A stretch of DNA of 6,014 nt from an uncultured Clostridia bacterium (GCA_904501815.1 CAJGCN010000079.1:1-6014); one strand, 5' to 3'; counted from the first letter of the stretch, positions 1 through 5,908 are shown. Translations and numbers: made by a program. Notes: generated by a model from the sequence alone, not told the origin.

Positions 1-40
1 CCCCGTTAGATTCACCGTTGAAATTAAGAAGTAAGCGTTT

Positions 41-670
41 TTAGGGATTTTCTTGCGCCTTTATCGCCCGTTTTTTCTCCGTTTCCGCTTTGGAAAATTT
101 ACAACCGCAAAAATCTTGACGGTATAAACCGTATTCTTTGGAAAGTTCTAAGGAGCGGGGATACCCGCCTTGCTTTTTAAAATCGGAAAAAAGATAGTTC
201 ACTCCAACCCTGCCCCCTTGCTTTTCTCCGATTTCGTTCAGCCATTCGGCGTTTTTATAGGGGCTTAACGAAAGGGTCGTTCCGAAATATTCAAACCCGT
301 GTTCTTTTGCCACGTCGGCGGTTTTTTGCAGTCGGAGTTCGTAGCATAAATAACAGCGTTTTCCCCGTTCGGGTTCGTTTTCTAAGCCCTTACAAAGACC
401 GTGAAATTTTTCCGCTTCGTGATCGCAGTCTAAAAAACTTGCCCAGCCCGTTTGTTCTAAAAAACGCATTTGTTCGGCTTTGCGTTTTTCGTATTCTTCT
501 TTTTCGTCGATATTCGGATTATAATAAAAAACGGTAATTTCAAAAATTTCCTTTAACCGTTCCAAGCACGCCGACGAACAGGGCGCGCAACAACTGTGCA
601 ATAAAAGGCGAGTACCCTTTTTTGCGGTATGCAGAATTTCTTGGAGTTTTTTGTCGTAATTCGTCGTCAT
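41..670 (-). CDS. queH: Epoxyqueuosine reductase QueH
   Basis: QueH (formerly DUF208) reduces epoxyqueuosine to queuosine in tRNA, the last step of queuosine synthesis, and is a cytoplasmic iron-sulfur enzyme unrelated to QueG. From the chosen ATG at 670 the protein has 209 residues, normal for the family. The diagnostic cysteines are all present: SCCAPC (C27, C28, C31), RCYLC (C106, C109) and DFCGC (C188, C190). TTLSLSPYKN (about 131-140) is also typical. The frame is open upstream to an ATG at 757, but those 29 extra residues resemble nothing in the family. The 670 start has only a weak ribosome site (GTGAG then AAAAG), so the start is moderately certain. A terminator separates the gene from yfcE, so it probably has its own promoter, but I found no convincing -35/-10 pair. 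No other queuosine gene is in the window. Confidence 0.93.
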   Translation of the reverse strand: MTTNYDKKLQEILHTAKKGTRLLLHSCCAPCSSACLERLKEIFEITVFYYNPNIDEKEEYEKRKAEQMRFLEQTGWASFLDCDHEAEKFHGLCKGLENEPERGKRCYLCYELRLQKTADVAKEHGFEYFGTTLSLSPYKNAEWLNEIGEKQGGRVGVNYLFSDFKKQGGYPRSLELSKEYGLYRQDFCGCKFSKAETEKKRAIKAQENP

Positions 671-700
671 CAGTCTTTTCTCACTTGCGCAGATTTCCAT

Positions 701-721
701 TCGACGGGGTTCGACCGTCGA
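701..721 (-). other. Stem-loop in the queH leader
   Basis: TCGACGG at 701-707 and CCGTCGA at 715-721 form a perfect 7-bp stem with a 7-nt loop, about 30 nt upstream of the queH start. A second CCGTCG at 725-730 could pair with the same arm, giving two alternative folds. No U-run follows it in the minus-strand transcript, so it is not an intrinsic terminator. It might influence queH translation or be incidental. Confidence 0.35.
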
Positions 722-796
722 TTGCCGTCGTATTTTATCATTTGCTCTTCCCCGCATACGGCGGACGGCGCATATGTCGCTACCCCCATACGAAAA

Positions 797-820
797 GGGG
801 TAAGGGTAGGGGACAGGGGG
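797..820 (+). other. G-rich tract with G-quadruplex potential
   Basis: Four G-runs (797-800, 804-806, 809-812, 816-820) are separated by loops of only 2-3 nt (TAA, TA, ACA), which fits the G3+N1-7 quadruplex pattern on the plus strand. This is the template strand for the flanking minus-strand genes, so their RNA would be C-rich here. TACCCC (781-786) can instead pair with GGGGTA (797-802), a competing hairpin. The tract lies between the yfcE terminator and queH. Whether it folds in vivo is not known. Confidence 0.4.
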
Positions 821-821
821 A

Positions 822-857
822 TAAAAAACACCCGACCCGAAAAAATAGGGGGTCGGG
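822..857 (-). terminator. Rho-independent terminator after yfcE
   Basis: Read on the minus strand, an 8-bp GC-rich stem (CCCGACCC at 831-838 paired with GGGTCGGG at 850-857, loop of 11 nt) is followed directly by TGTTTTTTAT (830 down to 821). It starts about 9 nt past the yfcE stop codon, the normal place for an intrinsic terminator closing the dehydrogenase-HAD-yfcE operon. Confidence 0.8.
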
Positions 858-865
858 GGAAGATT

Positions 866-1420
866 TTAAAGGGATACTTGGTCGAAAATTTCCTGCGTTT
901 CCAAGTTTATCCAAGTCAGCTTGCCGTCGGCAAATAGAATACAAGAATGGGGAGTTCCTGCTTTGGGCAGAGCAACCGAACCGCAGTTTGCATATAAAAC
1001 ATCTCCCGAAAGGGTTTTATGCACGGGGTCGTGCGTGTGTCCGTTGAGAAGAATTTCTCCTTTATTAAGGGGCGGGGGATTGTTTTCGCCTGCTAAATGC
1101 CCGTGCGTTAAATACAGCGTTTTGCCGTTTGCCGTCAACAACGCGTAGTCCGCGAGCATAGGAAATTCCAGCACCATTTGGTCGACTTCCGCATCACAGT
1201 TTCCGCGCACGCATAAAAGAGTTTCTTTACGCGCGTTGAGCATTTCGAACACCTCTTTAGGGGAATGACCCGTAGGCAGGGGGTTGCGCGGACCGTGATA
1301 GAGCAAATCTCCGAGCAAAATAAGTTTGTTCGGCTGAATTTTATCAACGAAAGCCAAAAGCTTTTCGCACCAAAACGCCGAACCGTGAATATCCGAAGCT
1401 ATGATAAATTTTTCGTCCAT
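866..1420 (-). CDS. yfcE: YfcE-type metallophosphodiesterase
   Basis: A calcineurin-like metallophosphoesterase of the YfcE/MJ0936 family. The E. coli relative hydrolyses artificial phosphodiesters with a Mn-dependent dinuclear centre, and its physiological substrate is unsettled. At 184 residues it has the same length as E. coli YfcE as I recall it. The metal-site motifs appear in order: DIHG (D10, H12), GDLLYHGPRNP (D38), GNCD (N74), THGH (H106, H108) and GHTH (H128, H130). The stretch GPRNPLPTGHSPKEV is characteristic of YfcE rather than of other subgroups. One family position differs: NCGS at 145-148, where I expect NPGS. The start is well supported by AAAGGAG seven bases upstream. That site and the first codons lie inside the end of the HAD gene (22-bp overlap), which suggests translational coupling. 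A terminator follows the stop codon. Confidence 0.92.
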   Translation of the reverse strand: MDEKFIIASDIHGSAFWCEKLLAFVDKIQPNKLILLGDLLYHGPRNPLPTGHSPKEVFEMLNARKETLLCVRGNCDAEVDQMVLEFPMLADYALLTANGKTLYLTHGHLAGENNPPPLNKGEILLNGHTHDPVHKTLSGDVLYANCGSVALPKAGTPHSCILFADGKLTWINLETQEIFDQVSL

Positions 1421-2238
1421 AAGCTAACTCCTTTTTCGCTGAGTTTGGGTTTTTCGAGCATTGCCGTCAACGCTTTGCACACCCCGTTTTCCGCGTTTGA
1501 CGGAATAATTTTTTCCACTTGCGCCTTAACGGGGGGATAGGCGTTTTTCGGCGCGGCGGTATGCGCGCAAGCGCGGAGCATTTCCACGTCGTTCATGTGA
1601 TCTCCGAACGCCAAACATTCTTCTCGCCGTATTCCGAACGTTTTTTGCAAAACTTTCAACGCTTCGCCCTTGTTTGCTTTCACGTTCGACACGTCGCACC
1701 AATGCCCGCCTGAAAGGGTAAGCTTGGCTTCGCAAGCAACGGTCGAAAGCACGGGATAGCTTTGCTTTTCCGCCTTGTCCATACTAAACACGGAAATCTT
1801 ACAGCAGGGGACTTTTCCGATTACTTCGTTTAAGTCGTTCACGAGCTTATAGCTTGAGTAGGGGGTTGTCGTTCGGGAAAAGAACGGCTCTACGGTATCT
1901 TCGATATACGCGCAGTTTTCTCCGCACAAAATGGGGTACAGCCCTTCCGTTTTTCGAATGACTTGCAAATATTTCGCGACCTTTTCAGGTTCGAGAGAAG
2001 TGAGCGAAAGGGTTTTTCCGCGATAGCGGACGAGCGCGCCGTTTTCTGCGATAAACGCCGCTTGGTCTTTGATAGGCGCGAACGTTTTTTCTAAATTTGC
2101 ATATTGTCTACCGCTAGCGGGCACGAAAAGAACCCCGCGCTCGAACAGCTTTTGCGCGATAGGGAAAATTTCCGCAGGAGCTTCTCCTTTGGGGGTATAT
2201 AATGTACCGTCTAAATCGGTGGCAATCAGTTTAATCAT
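1399..2238 (-). CDS. Cof-type HAD-IIB hydrolase
   Basis: A haloacid dehalogenase superfamily phosphatase of the Cof/IIB group, 279 residues, a normal length. These cytoplasmic Mg-dependent enzymes dephosphorylate sugar phosphates, flavin mononucleotide or similar small molecules through a phospho-aspartate. All four catalytic motifs are visible: DLDGT with nucleophile D8 and general acid D10, S42 in the VPASGR segment, K190 in NVKANKG, and GDHMND (D213, N216, D217). The region between about residues 80 and 185 is the IIB cap that sets substrate choice, so the substrate cannot be read from sequence. It starts 11 nt after the stop of the dehydrogenase gene and overlaps yfcE by 22 bp, so it is the middle gene of one operon. 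Its own ribosome site is weak (GAG about 10 nt upstream), which suggests dependence on upstream translation. Confidence 0.9.
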   Translation of the reverse strand: MIKLIATDLDGTLYTPKGEAPAEIFPIAQKLFERGVLFVPASGRQYANLEKTFAPIKDQAAFIAENGALVRYRGKTLSLTSLEPEKVAKYLQVIRKTEGLYPILCGENCAYIEDTVEPFFSRTTTPYSSYKLVNDLNEVIGKVPCCKISVFSMDKAEKQSYPVLSTVACEAKLTLSGGHWCDVSNVKANKGEALKVLQKTFGIRREECLAFGDHMNDVEMLRACAHTAAPKNAYPPVKAQVEKIIPSNAENGVCKALTAMLEKPKLSEKGVSLWTKNLS

Positions 2239-2249
2239 AAATCGTGCAC

Positions 2250-3248
2250 TCAGAAAATAAATTTAATAATATCCATTGCTTCGGGTAAGTTTCCGCCCGA
2301 CGACAACGTTTCGGCGCGTTCGGCTAAAAGTTCGGGGAGCTGTTCTTCACGGAAACTTCTATACGGGAACTCGCTGAACGTGACGGCTTTGTTGGCTAAA
2401 ATATTGATAGCGGTGGAAACGAATTCCCGCGCTTCGGTGATGCCTTTTACCGTCACGTTGTTTTTTAAGGCGTTTTCTAAATTTACGTTGAGCTTTTTGC
2501 CTGTCAACGCGGCAAAAGCGACGTACGCCCCCCGCGATACGAGCGAAAAGATAGCGGAAGGCTCGGTGCGGTTGGCAAACGCGAGATAAACCGCAGCGTC
2601 TGCTTTTTTACCCCCCGTCACCTTTAAAACGTTTTCCGTTAAGCTCTCGTCGTGCGCGAACGTATAGTAAATCCCGCTCTTTTTCGCGCGGTCGAGCCGT
2701 TCTTTGTTATTGTCCGCTAAAATAGGCACGGCGCGGTGGTAGATAAGGATTTGGCAAAGGATATTCCCGTACAGTCCGCCCCCGACTACGAGTACGTGCT
2801 GACCTACGCTCACGTGCATTTCGTCAACGATACGCTCGGCAAGCGCAACTGCGTCGATTAAAAAGGCGGCTTCGTCGGAAACGGAAGCGGGCAAAGGATA
2901 CGCGTCGTCCACGCTTGCTAAGCAAAAGTCGCGGTAAAACCCGTCCGCCGTTTCGCCTGCAACGAGCAAGCCGTCTTCTGCCGTTTCGTCTTCCATAACG
3001 CCTGCAAGATACACGCGGTCGCCCTTTTTCAAGAACCCGTCTTCTTCGGCTTCGGTGATTTGCCCGATAGCGAATTTACCTAATACGAAGGGGCATTTGA
3101 CTTTCGTTGCGCCGGAATACACGGAAACGTCCGCTTCGGAAAGCAGGGCTTTCGTGATTTTGACTTTCACTTTGCCTTGCGAAGTTTTTAAATCGGGTGC
3201 AACGGCGTGCTGTAAATTGTGGGGGGAGGTTAATTGCCAAATTTTCAT
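2250..3248 (-). CDS. Zinc-less MDR-family (alcohol dehydrogenase-like) protein
   Basis: A medium-chain dehydrogenase/reductase of 332 residues with a GroES-like N-terminal part (about 1-125) and a Rossmann domain. GGGLYG (156-161) is the dinucleotide-binding loop, and D179 after the second strand favours NAD over NADP. The catalytic zinc ligands of classical alcohol dehydrogenases look lost: the cysteine of the usual GICGSD segment aligns with S37 in LLSEAD, and the usual GHE reads GKF at 57-59. The four-cysteine structural zinc lobe is missing, replaced by a short acidic stretch (about 83-100). Compact layout and N-terminus recall TarJ-type ribulose-5-phosphate reductases, but no tarI partner is present, so substrate and even activity are open. 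I chose the ATG at 3248 because AAGGAAA lies just upstream; an upstream in-frame ATG at 3281 has no such site. First gene of the operon. Confidence 0.82.
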   Translation of the reverse strand: MKIWQLTSPHNLQHAVAPDLKTSQGKVKVKITKALLSEADVSVYSGATKVKCPFVLGKFAIGQITEAEEDGFLKKGDRVYLAGVMEDETAEDGLLVAGETADGFYRDFCLASVDDAYPLPASVSDEAAFLIDAVALAERIVDEMHVSVGQHVLVVGGGLYGNILCQILIYHRAVPILADNNKERLDRAKKSGIYYTFAHDESLTENVLKVTGGKKADAAVYLAFANRTEPSAIFSLVSRGAYVAFAALTGKKLNVNLENALKNNVTVKGITEAREFVSTAINILANKAVTFSEFPYRSFREEQLPELLAERAETLSSGGNLPEAMDIIKFIF

Positions 3249-3258
3249 AAAAATTTCC

Positions 3259-3357
3259 TTAAAGAGCCAAAAGCCGTTCATAGCCTTTTAGCAAAATGGG
3301 GGATTTGATAACAGTATATTCTTGAGTTTGCGTAAGCATTACGGAAAACTTTTCCAT
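3259..3357 (-). CDS. Possible 32-residue upstream ORF in the dehydrogenase leader
   Basis: An open frame of 32 codons plus TAA lies in the leader between the predicted promoter and the dehydrogenase gene. Its stop codon overlaps the first bases of the Shine-Dalgarno site AAGGAAA of the next gene, ending about 10 nt before that start codon, an arrangement that could couple translation. There is no ribosome site in front of its ATG and a stop codon sits in frame immediately upstream. The peptide has no run of one amino acid of the kind seen in attenuation leaders, and I recognise no family. It may well be a chance ORF. Confidence 0.17.
   Translation of the reverse strand: MEKFSVMLTQTQEYTVIKSPILLKGYERLLAL
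3331..3355. promoter_or_regulatory. Two abutting palindromes in the dehydrogenase leader
   Basis: CGTAA-GCA-TTACG (3331-3343) and GGAAAA-C-TTTTCC (3343-3355) are two perfect inverted repeats that share one base. They lie 27-51 nt downstream of the transcription start expected from the minus-strand promoter. This would be a reasonable place for a repressor operator, and the first could form an RNA hairpin with a 3-nt loop. No known operator consensus was recognised. Confidence 0.3.
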
Positions 3358-3388
3358 ATTTTAGGGTGTTTTACAACAAACCACTATA

Positions 3389-3417
3389 AGTATACCGCAT
3401 TTTTTTTAAATTTGCAA
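3389..3417 (-). promoter_or_regulatory. Promoter of the dehydrogenase-HAD-yfcE operon
   Basis: On the minus strand, TTGCAA (3417-3412) and TATACT (3394-3389) are separated by exactly 17 nt, a good match to a housekeeping sigma-70/sigma-A promoter. Transcription would start near 3382, giving a leader of about 134 nt before the dehydrogenase ATG. The promoter stands back to back with the rpmE promoter, the two -35 boxes being 29 nt apart. Confidence 0.6.
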
Positions 3418-3446
3418 CTATTTTTTATAAATTACCGCAAAAACAG

Positions 3447-3475
3447 TTGACGGAGAGAAAAAAAAGCTTTATAAT
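3447..3475 (+). promoter_or_regulatory. rpmE promoter
   Basis: TTGACG (3447-3452), a 17-nt spacer and a perfect TATAAT (3470-3475) give a near-consensus housekeeping promoter. Transcription should start around 3482, leaving a 44-nt leader before rpmE. The strength fits a ribosomal protein gene. No Zur-like operator or L31-binding leader structure was recognised. Confidence 0.85.
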
Positions 3476-3525
3476 AAGTAAGCATTTAGAAAAATTGCTA
3501 TGCAAAATAAACGAGAGGTGAAAAA

Positions 3526-3729
3526 ATGAAAGCTGATATACATCCCAAATATCACGAAGTGACTGTCACTTGCGCATGCGGAGCAACTTTCAAAACGGGT
3601 ACGACCAAAGAAGGCGACGTGATGAAAGTAGATATCTGCAGTAATTGCCATCCGTTCTTTACGGGCAAGCAGAAGTTAGTTGATACCGGTGGACGTGTCG
3701 ATAGATTCAAGAAGAGATACGGCTTATAA
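3526..3729 (+). CDS. rpmE: 50S ribosomal protein L31 (zinc-binding form)
   Basis: Ribosomal protein bL31, which contributes to the contact between the large and small ribosomal subunits. The protein has 67 residues, near the usual size. It begins MKADIHPKYHEV and carries the family signature CHPFFTGKQKLVDTGGR, ending in DRFKKRYGL. Cysteines C16 and C18 (CAC) with C38 and C41 (CSNC) form the zinc ribbon, so this is the C+ paralogue rather than the zinc-free form made under zinc starvation. The start is fixed by GAGGTG five bases upstream of the ATG. The gene has its own strong promoter and is followed immediately by an intrinsic terminator, so it is largely monocistronic. Its place just ahead of the DUF1385-prmC-prfA block is a recurrent order in Firmicutes. 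Confidence 0.97.
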   Translation: MKADIHPKYHEVTVTCACGATFKTGTTKEGDVMKVDICSNCHPFFTGKQKLVDTGGRVDRFKKRYGL

Positions 3730-3744
3730 TTGGTAGAAACGCTC

Positions 3745-3781
3745 GGGCTTTAAGGGTTTTTCCTTTAAAGCCCTTTGTTTT
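3745..3781 (+). terminator. Rho-independent terminator after rpmE
   Basis: GGGCTTTAAGGG (3745-3756) pairs with CCTTTAAAGCCC (3762-3773) as a 12-bp stem with a single G-T wobble and a TTTTT loop, followed by TTTGTTTT. It begins 15 nt after the rpmE stop codon and should end most rpmE transcripts, so the next gene needs its own promoter or read-through. Confidence 0.9.
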
Positions 3782-3840
3782 AGGTCAGGGGTTTAGGCAA
3801 AAGGGCGTTGCCCCTGCGCAATCGACTAAAGAACGAAAAG

Positions 3841-3964
3841 AGATTGCCACAAAACGCTTCCCGTCGCACAGGGTGCTATGATGCGATAACGGTCATTGCG
3901 AGTCTTTTCCGCGAGATTGTCGCACTTCGTTCACAATGACAGCGCGGAAAAGGCGTGGCAATCT
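3841..3964. repeat. Palindromic intergenic element with nested and interleaved inverted repeats
   Basis: This 124-bp element is bounded by a perfect 10-bp terminal inverted repeat, AGATTGCCAC (3841-3850) and GTGGCAATCT (3955-3964). Inside are three further pairs: GTCATTG (3892-3898) with CAATGAC (3934-3940), CTTTTCCGCG (3904-3913) with CGCGGAAAAG (3943-3952), and TCGCA (3864-3868) with TGCGA (3882-3886). The first two interleave (A B A' B'), so they can form a pseudoknot or two alternative hairpins. The words GTCATTGCGAG and GGCAATCT resemble a palindromic repeat that I remember from intergenic spacers of many bacteria; this is from memory. No coding frame is evident. The rest of the spacer (3782-4051) holds a small hairpin, GGCAA (3796-3800) with TTGCC (3808-3812). 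Confidence 0.6.
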
Positions 3965-4013
3965 AACGCAAAACTGTGTTTTGCTTTCCTAAGTGGATAA
4001 TGCGGGGCGAGCT

Positions 4014-4042
4014 TTGGTTATTATTCAAATTATTTTTATAAA
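4014..4042 (+). promoter_or_regulatory. Candidate promoter of the DUF1385-prmC gene
   Basis: TTGGTT (4014-4019), a 17-nt spacer and TATAAA (4037-4042) are a fair match to a housekeeping promoter. The expected start near 4049 would leave a leader of under 10 nt before the ATG at 4058, almost leaderless, which agrees with the lack of a good Shine-Dalgarno sequence there. The surrounding AT-richness makes a chance match possible. Confidence 0.35.
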
Positions 4043-4057
4043 AAAGCGTAAGTGTTT

Positions 4058-5890
4058 ATGAAAAAGAAGAAACAAAACAAAACTTGTACTTATATCGGCG
4101 GGCAAGCCGTTATGGAAGGGGTGATGATGCGCGGGAAAACCGCAATGGCAACTGCCGTGCGCGACCCCGACGGCGCAATCCAAATCGAATCCGAACGCTT
4201 GACGCCACCTGAAAAACGCAAGAAAATTTCCCGTGTGCCGTTTATTCGGGGCGTGGTGAATTTCGTTTCGTCGCTCGTCGTTGGAAACCGCGTTTTAATG
4301 CGGAGCGCCGACGTGCAAACCGTAGACGACGAACAGCCGTCAAAAGCTGCGAAATGGCTCGAAGAAAAACATAAAGTTAACGTAAACGCCGTGTTTAACG
4401 GGATTGCCGTCGTGTTCGGCGTTGTTCTCGCGTTGGCTATTTTTATCTTATTGCCACAATGGATTACGGGTTTGTTTCCGCTCGATAAAACGTCAACGGG
4501 CTGGGACGGCTTATGGTTTAATCTTGCCGAAGGCGGGATTCGTATGCTGATTTTTATCCTGTACGTTTTGTTAATCGGCTTGATACCCGATTTGAAACGG
4601 GTGTATATGTATCACGGCGCGGAGCATAAAACGATTACCTGCTACGAAGAAGGGAAAGAGCTTACCATCGAGAACGTGCGCGGGTGTTCCCGTTTGCACG
4701 ACCGTTGCGGTACGACCTTTTTGTTTCTCGTGATGATTGTGAGTATTTTGGTCTTTTCCGTCGCCAACGTACTCGTGGCGGGGTGGCTGTATACCGAAGA
4801 CGATTTCGTGAATTCCTTGCTTCGGTTCGCGTTTAAGATTTTAATGCTTCCTATCGTGGCGGGCGTTTCTTACGAACTGTTAAGACTGCTTGCGAAAACG
4901 CAAAATAAATTTTTCTTACTTTTTAAATGGCCGGGATTAGCACTTCAAAAAATCACCACCCGCGAACCGGAAGATAAAATGATTGAATGTGCGATTACCG
5001 CGTTTACGACCGTTTTGCAAATGGAAGCGGACGAAAGTATCCCCGAGCGTTCCTTTATCACGGCGGGGAAGATGAGCGAAATACTCAAAAAGCTTAAAAA
5101 ACGCTTTGTAATGAGCGGGATTGAAGAAGACGAAGCGGAATGGATTTTAGCGTTGACGCTGGATATGCCGAAAAGCGCGGTAGCAAGCGAAGAGCGTATT
5201 TTAAAGCTCGCGCAAGTCAAGAAAATTTATAAAATCGTGGAAGAACGTTTGACGGGCAGACCCCTTTGGTATATTTTCGGGGATACCGATTTCTACGGCT
5301 ATAAAATTAAAGTGGATGAAAGAGTGTTGATCCCCCGACCCGAAACGGAAGAGCTTGCGCAAATGGTCGTGGGATGCGCGGAAGAAGAGAATACCATTCT
5401 CGACCTTTGCACGGGAAGTGGCGCGATTGCTATCGCCGTGTATAAAGAGCTTGAAAAGAACGGCAGAAAATGCTCCGTCGTAGCGTCGGATATCAGCGCG
5501 GAAGCCTTGCAACTCGCCCGTGAAAACGCCGAAGCGAACGAAGCGGATATTAAATTCGTGCAGTCCGATTTATTCAAACGCCTGCGTGGCAGATACGATA
5601 TTATCGTGTCTAACCCGCCCTATATCCCGACGGGGGATTTAGACGGCTTACAGCGCGAAGTGAAAGAATTTGAACCCCGTTTAGCGCTCGACGGCGGTGC
5701 GGACGGCTTGGACTTTTACCGAATTATCGCGGAAGAAGTAGGCAAATATTTAACGCGTGGCGGAACGCTGATTATGGAAGTAGGCGAAGGGCAAGCCAAA
5801 GCGGTGGCAAAGCTGTTTAAGCGTTGCGATTACTCTATGATCGTGAAAGACTTTGCGGGGATTGACCGTTTTGTGAAAATCGTATTTTAA
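4058..5890 (+). CDS. prmC: Fusion of DUF1385 (YqhQ-like) membrane protein and PrmC release factor methyltransferase
   Basis: One open frame of 610 residues holds two complete proteins. Residues 1 to about 320 are DUF1385/YqhQ-like, of unknown function: IGGQAVMEGVMMRG (13-26), YHGAEHKT (185-192), RGCSRLHDRCGT (208-219), and four likely membrane segments near 110-135, 161-177, 219-245 and 255-281. After a linker (about 321-338), residues 339-610 are PrmC, which methylates the GGQ glutamine of RF1 and RF2 using S-adenosylmethionine. It has a helical N-terminal domain, IPRPETE (425-431), the cofactor loop DLCTGSGAIAI (449-459), D478, and catalytic NPPY (519-522). Nothing essential is missing. Four membrane passes would leave both ends in the cytoplasm, where PrmC must act. 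GTG at 4052 is an alternative start; neither start has a strong ribosome site. prfA follows after 18 nt. A lost stop codon or an assembly error remains possible. Confidence 0.93.
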   Translation: MKKKKQNKTCTYIGGQAVMEGVMMRGKTAMATAVRDPDGAIQIESERLTPPEKRKKISRVPFIRGVVNFVSSLVVGNRVLMRSADVQTVDDEQPSKAAKWLEEKHKVNVNAVFNGIAVVFGVVLALAIFILLPQWITGLFPLDKTSTGWDGLWFNLAEGGIRMLIFILYVLLIGLIPDLKRVYMYHGAEHKTITCYEEGKELTIENVRGCSRLHDRCGTTFLFLVMIVSILVFSVANVLVAGWLYTEDDFVNSLLRFAFKILMLPIVAGVSYELLRLLAKTQNKFFLLFKWPGLALQKITTREPEDKMIECAITAFTTVLQMEADESIPERSFITAGKMSEILKKLKKRFVMSGIEEDEAEWILALTLDMPKSAVASEERILKLAQVKKIYKIVEERLTGRPLWYIFGDTDFYGYKIKVDERVLIPRPETEELAQMVVGCAEEENTILDLCTGSGAIAIAVYKELEKNGRKCSVVASDISAEALQLARENAEANEADIKFVQSDLFKRLRGRYDIIVSNPPYIPTGDLDGLQREVKEFEPRLALDGGADGLDFYRIIAEEVGKYLTRGGTLIMEVGEGQAKAVAKLFKRCDYSMIVKDFAGIDRFVKIVF

Positions 5891-5908
5891 AAAACAAGGA
5901 GAGGCGGA

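Noticed and set aside
671..757. N-terminal extension of QueH by 29 residues from an ATG at 757.
   Set aside because: The extra residues resemble no QueH N-terminus, no ribosome site precedes that ATG, and the stretch contains the leader stem-loop at 701-721.
671..760. preQ1 riboswitch upstream of queH.
   Set aside because: The hairpin at 701-721 lacks the A-rich tail and conserved loop bases of preQ1-I and does not resemble the other preQ1 classes that I know; QueH also acts after preQ1 in the pathway.
307..1047. Plus-strand open frames of 76-141 codons opposite queH, the spacer and yfcE.
   Set aside because: They are antisense to well-supported genes, show no family motifs, and their translations are rich in Arg, Phe and Ser as expected of shadow frames.
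3249..3281. Upstream in-frame ATG at 3281 for the dehydrogenase.
   Set aside because: No ribosome site there, and the extra 11 residues are unlike MDR N-termini; the ATG at 3248 has AAGGAAA at good spacing and begins MKIWQLTSP.
3841..3964. CRISPR array or insertion sequence.
   Set aside because: There are inverted rather than regularly spaced direct repeats, and there is no transposase frame inside or beside the element.
3782..4051. tRNA or other classical RNA gene in the spacer before the fusion gene.
   Set aside because: No cloverleaf, T-loop (GTTCRANNC) or CCA end could be found; the structure is instead explained by nested inverted repeats.
4945..5577. Minus-strand open frames of 91-103 codons opposite the PrmC domain.
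   Set aside because: They are antisense shadows of a coding region with clear PrmC motifs and have no ribosome sites or recognisable domains.
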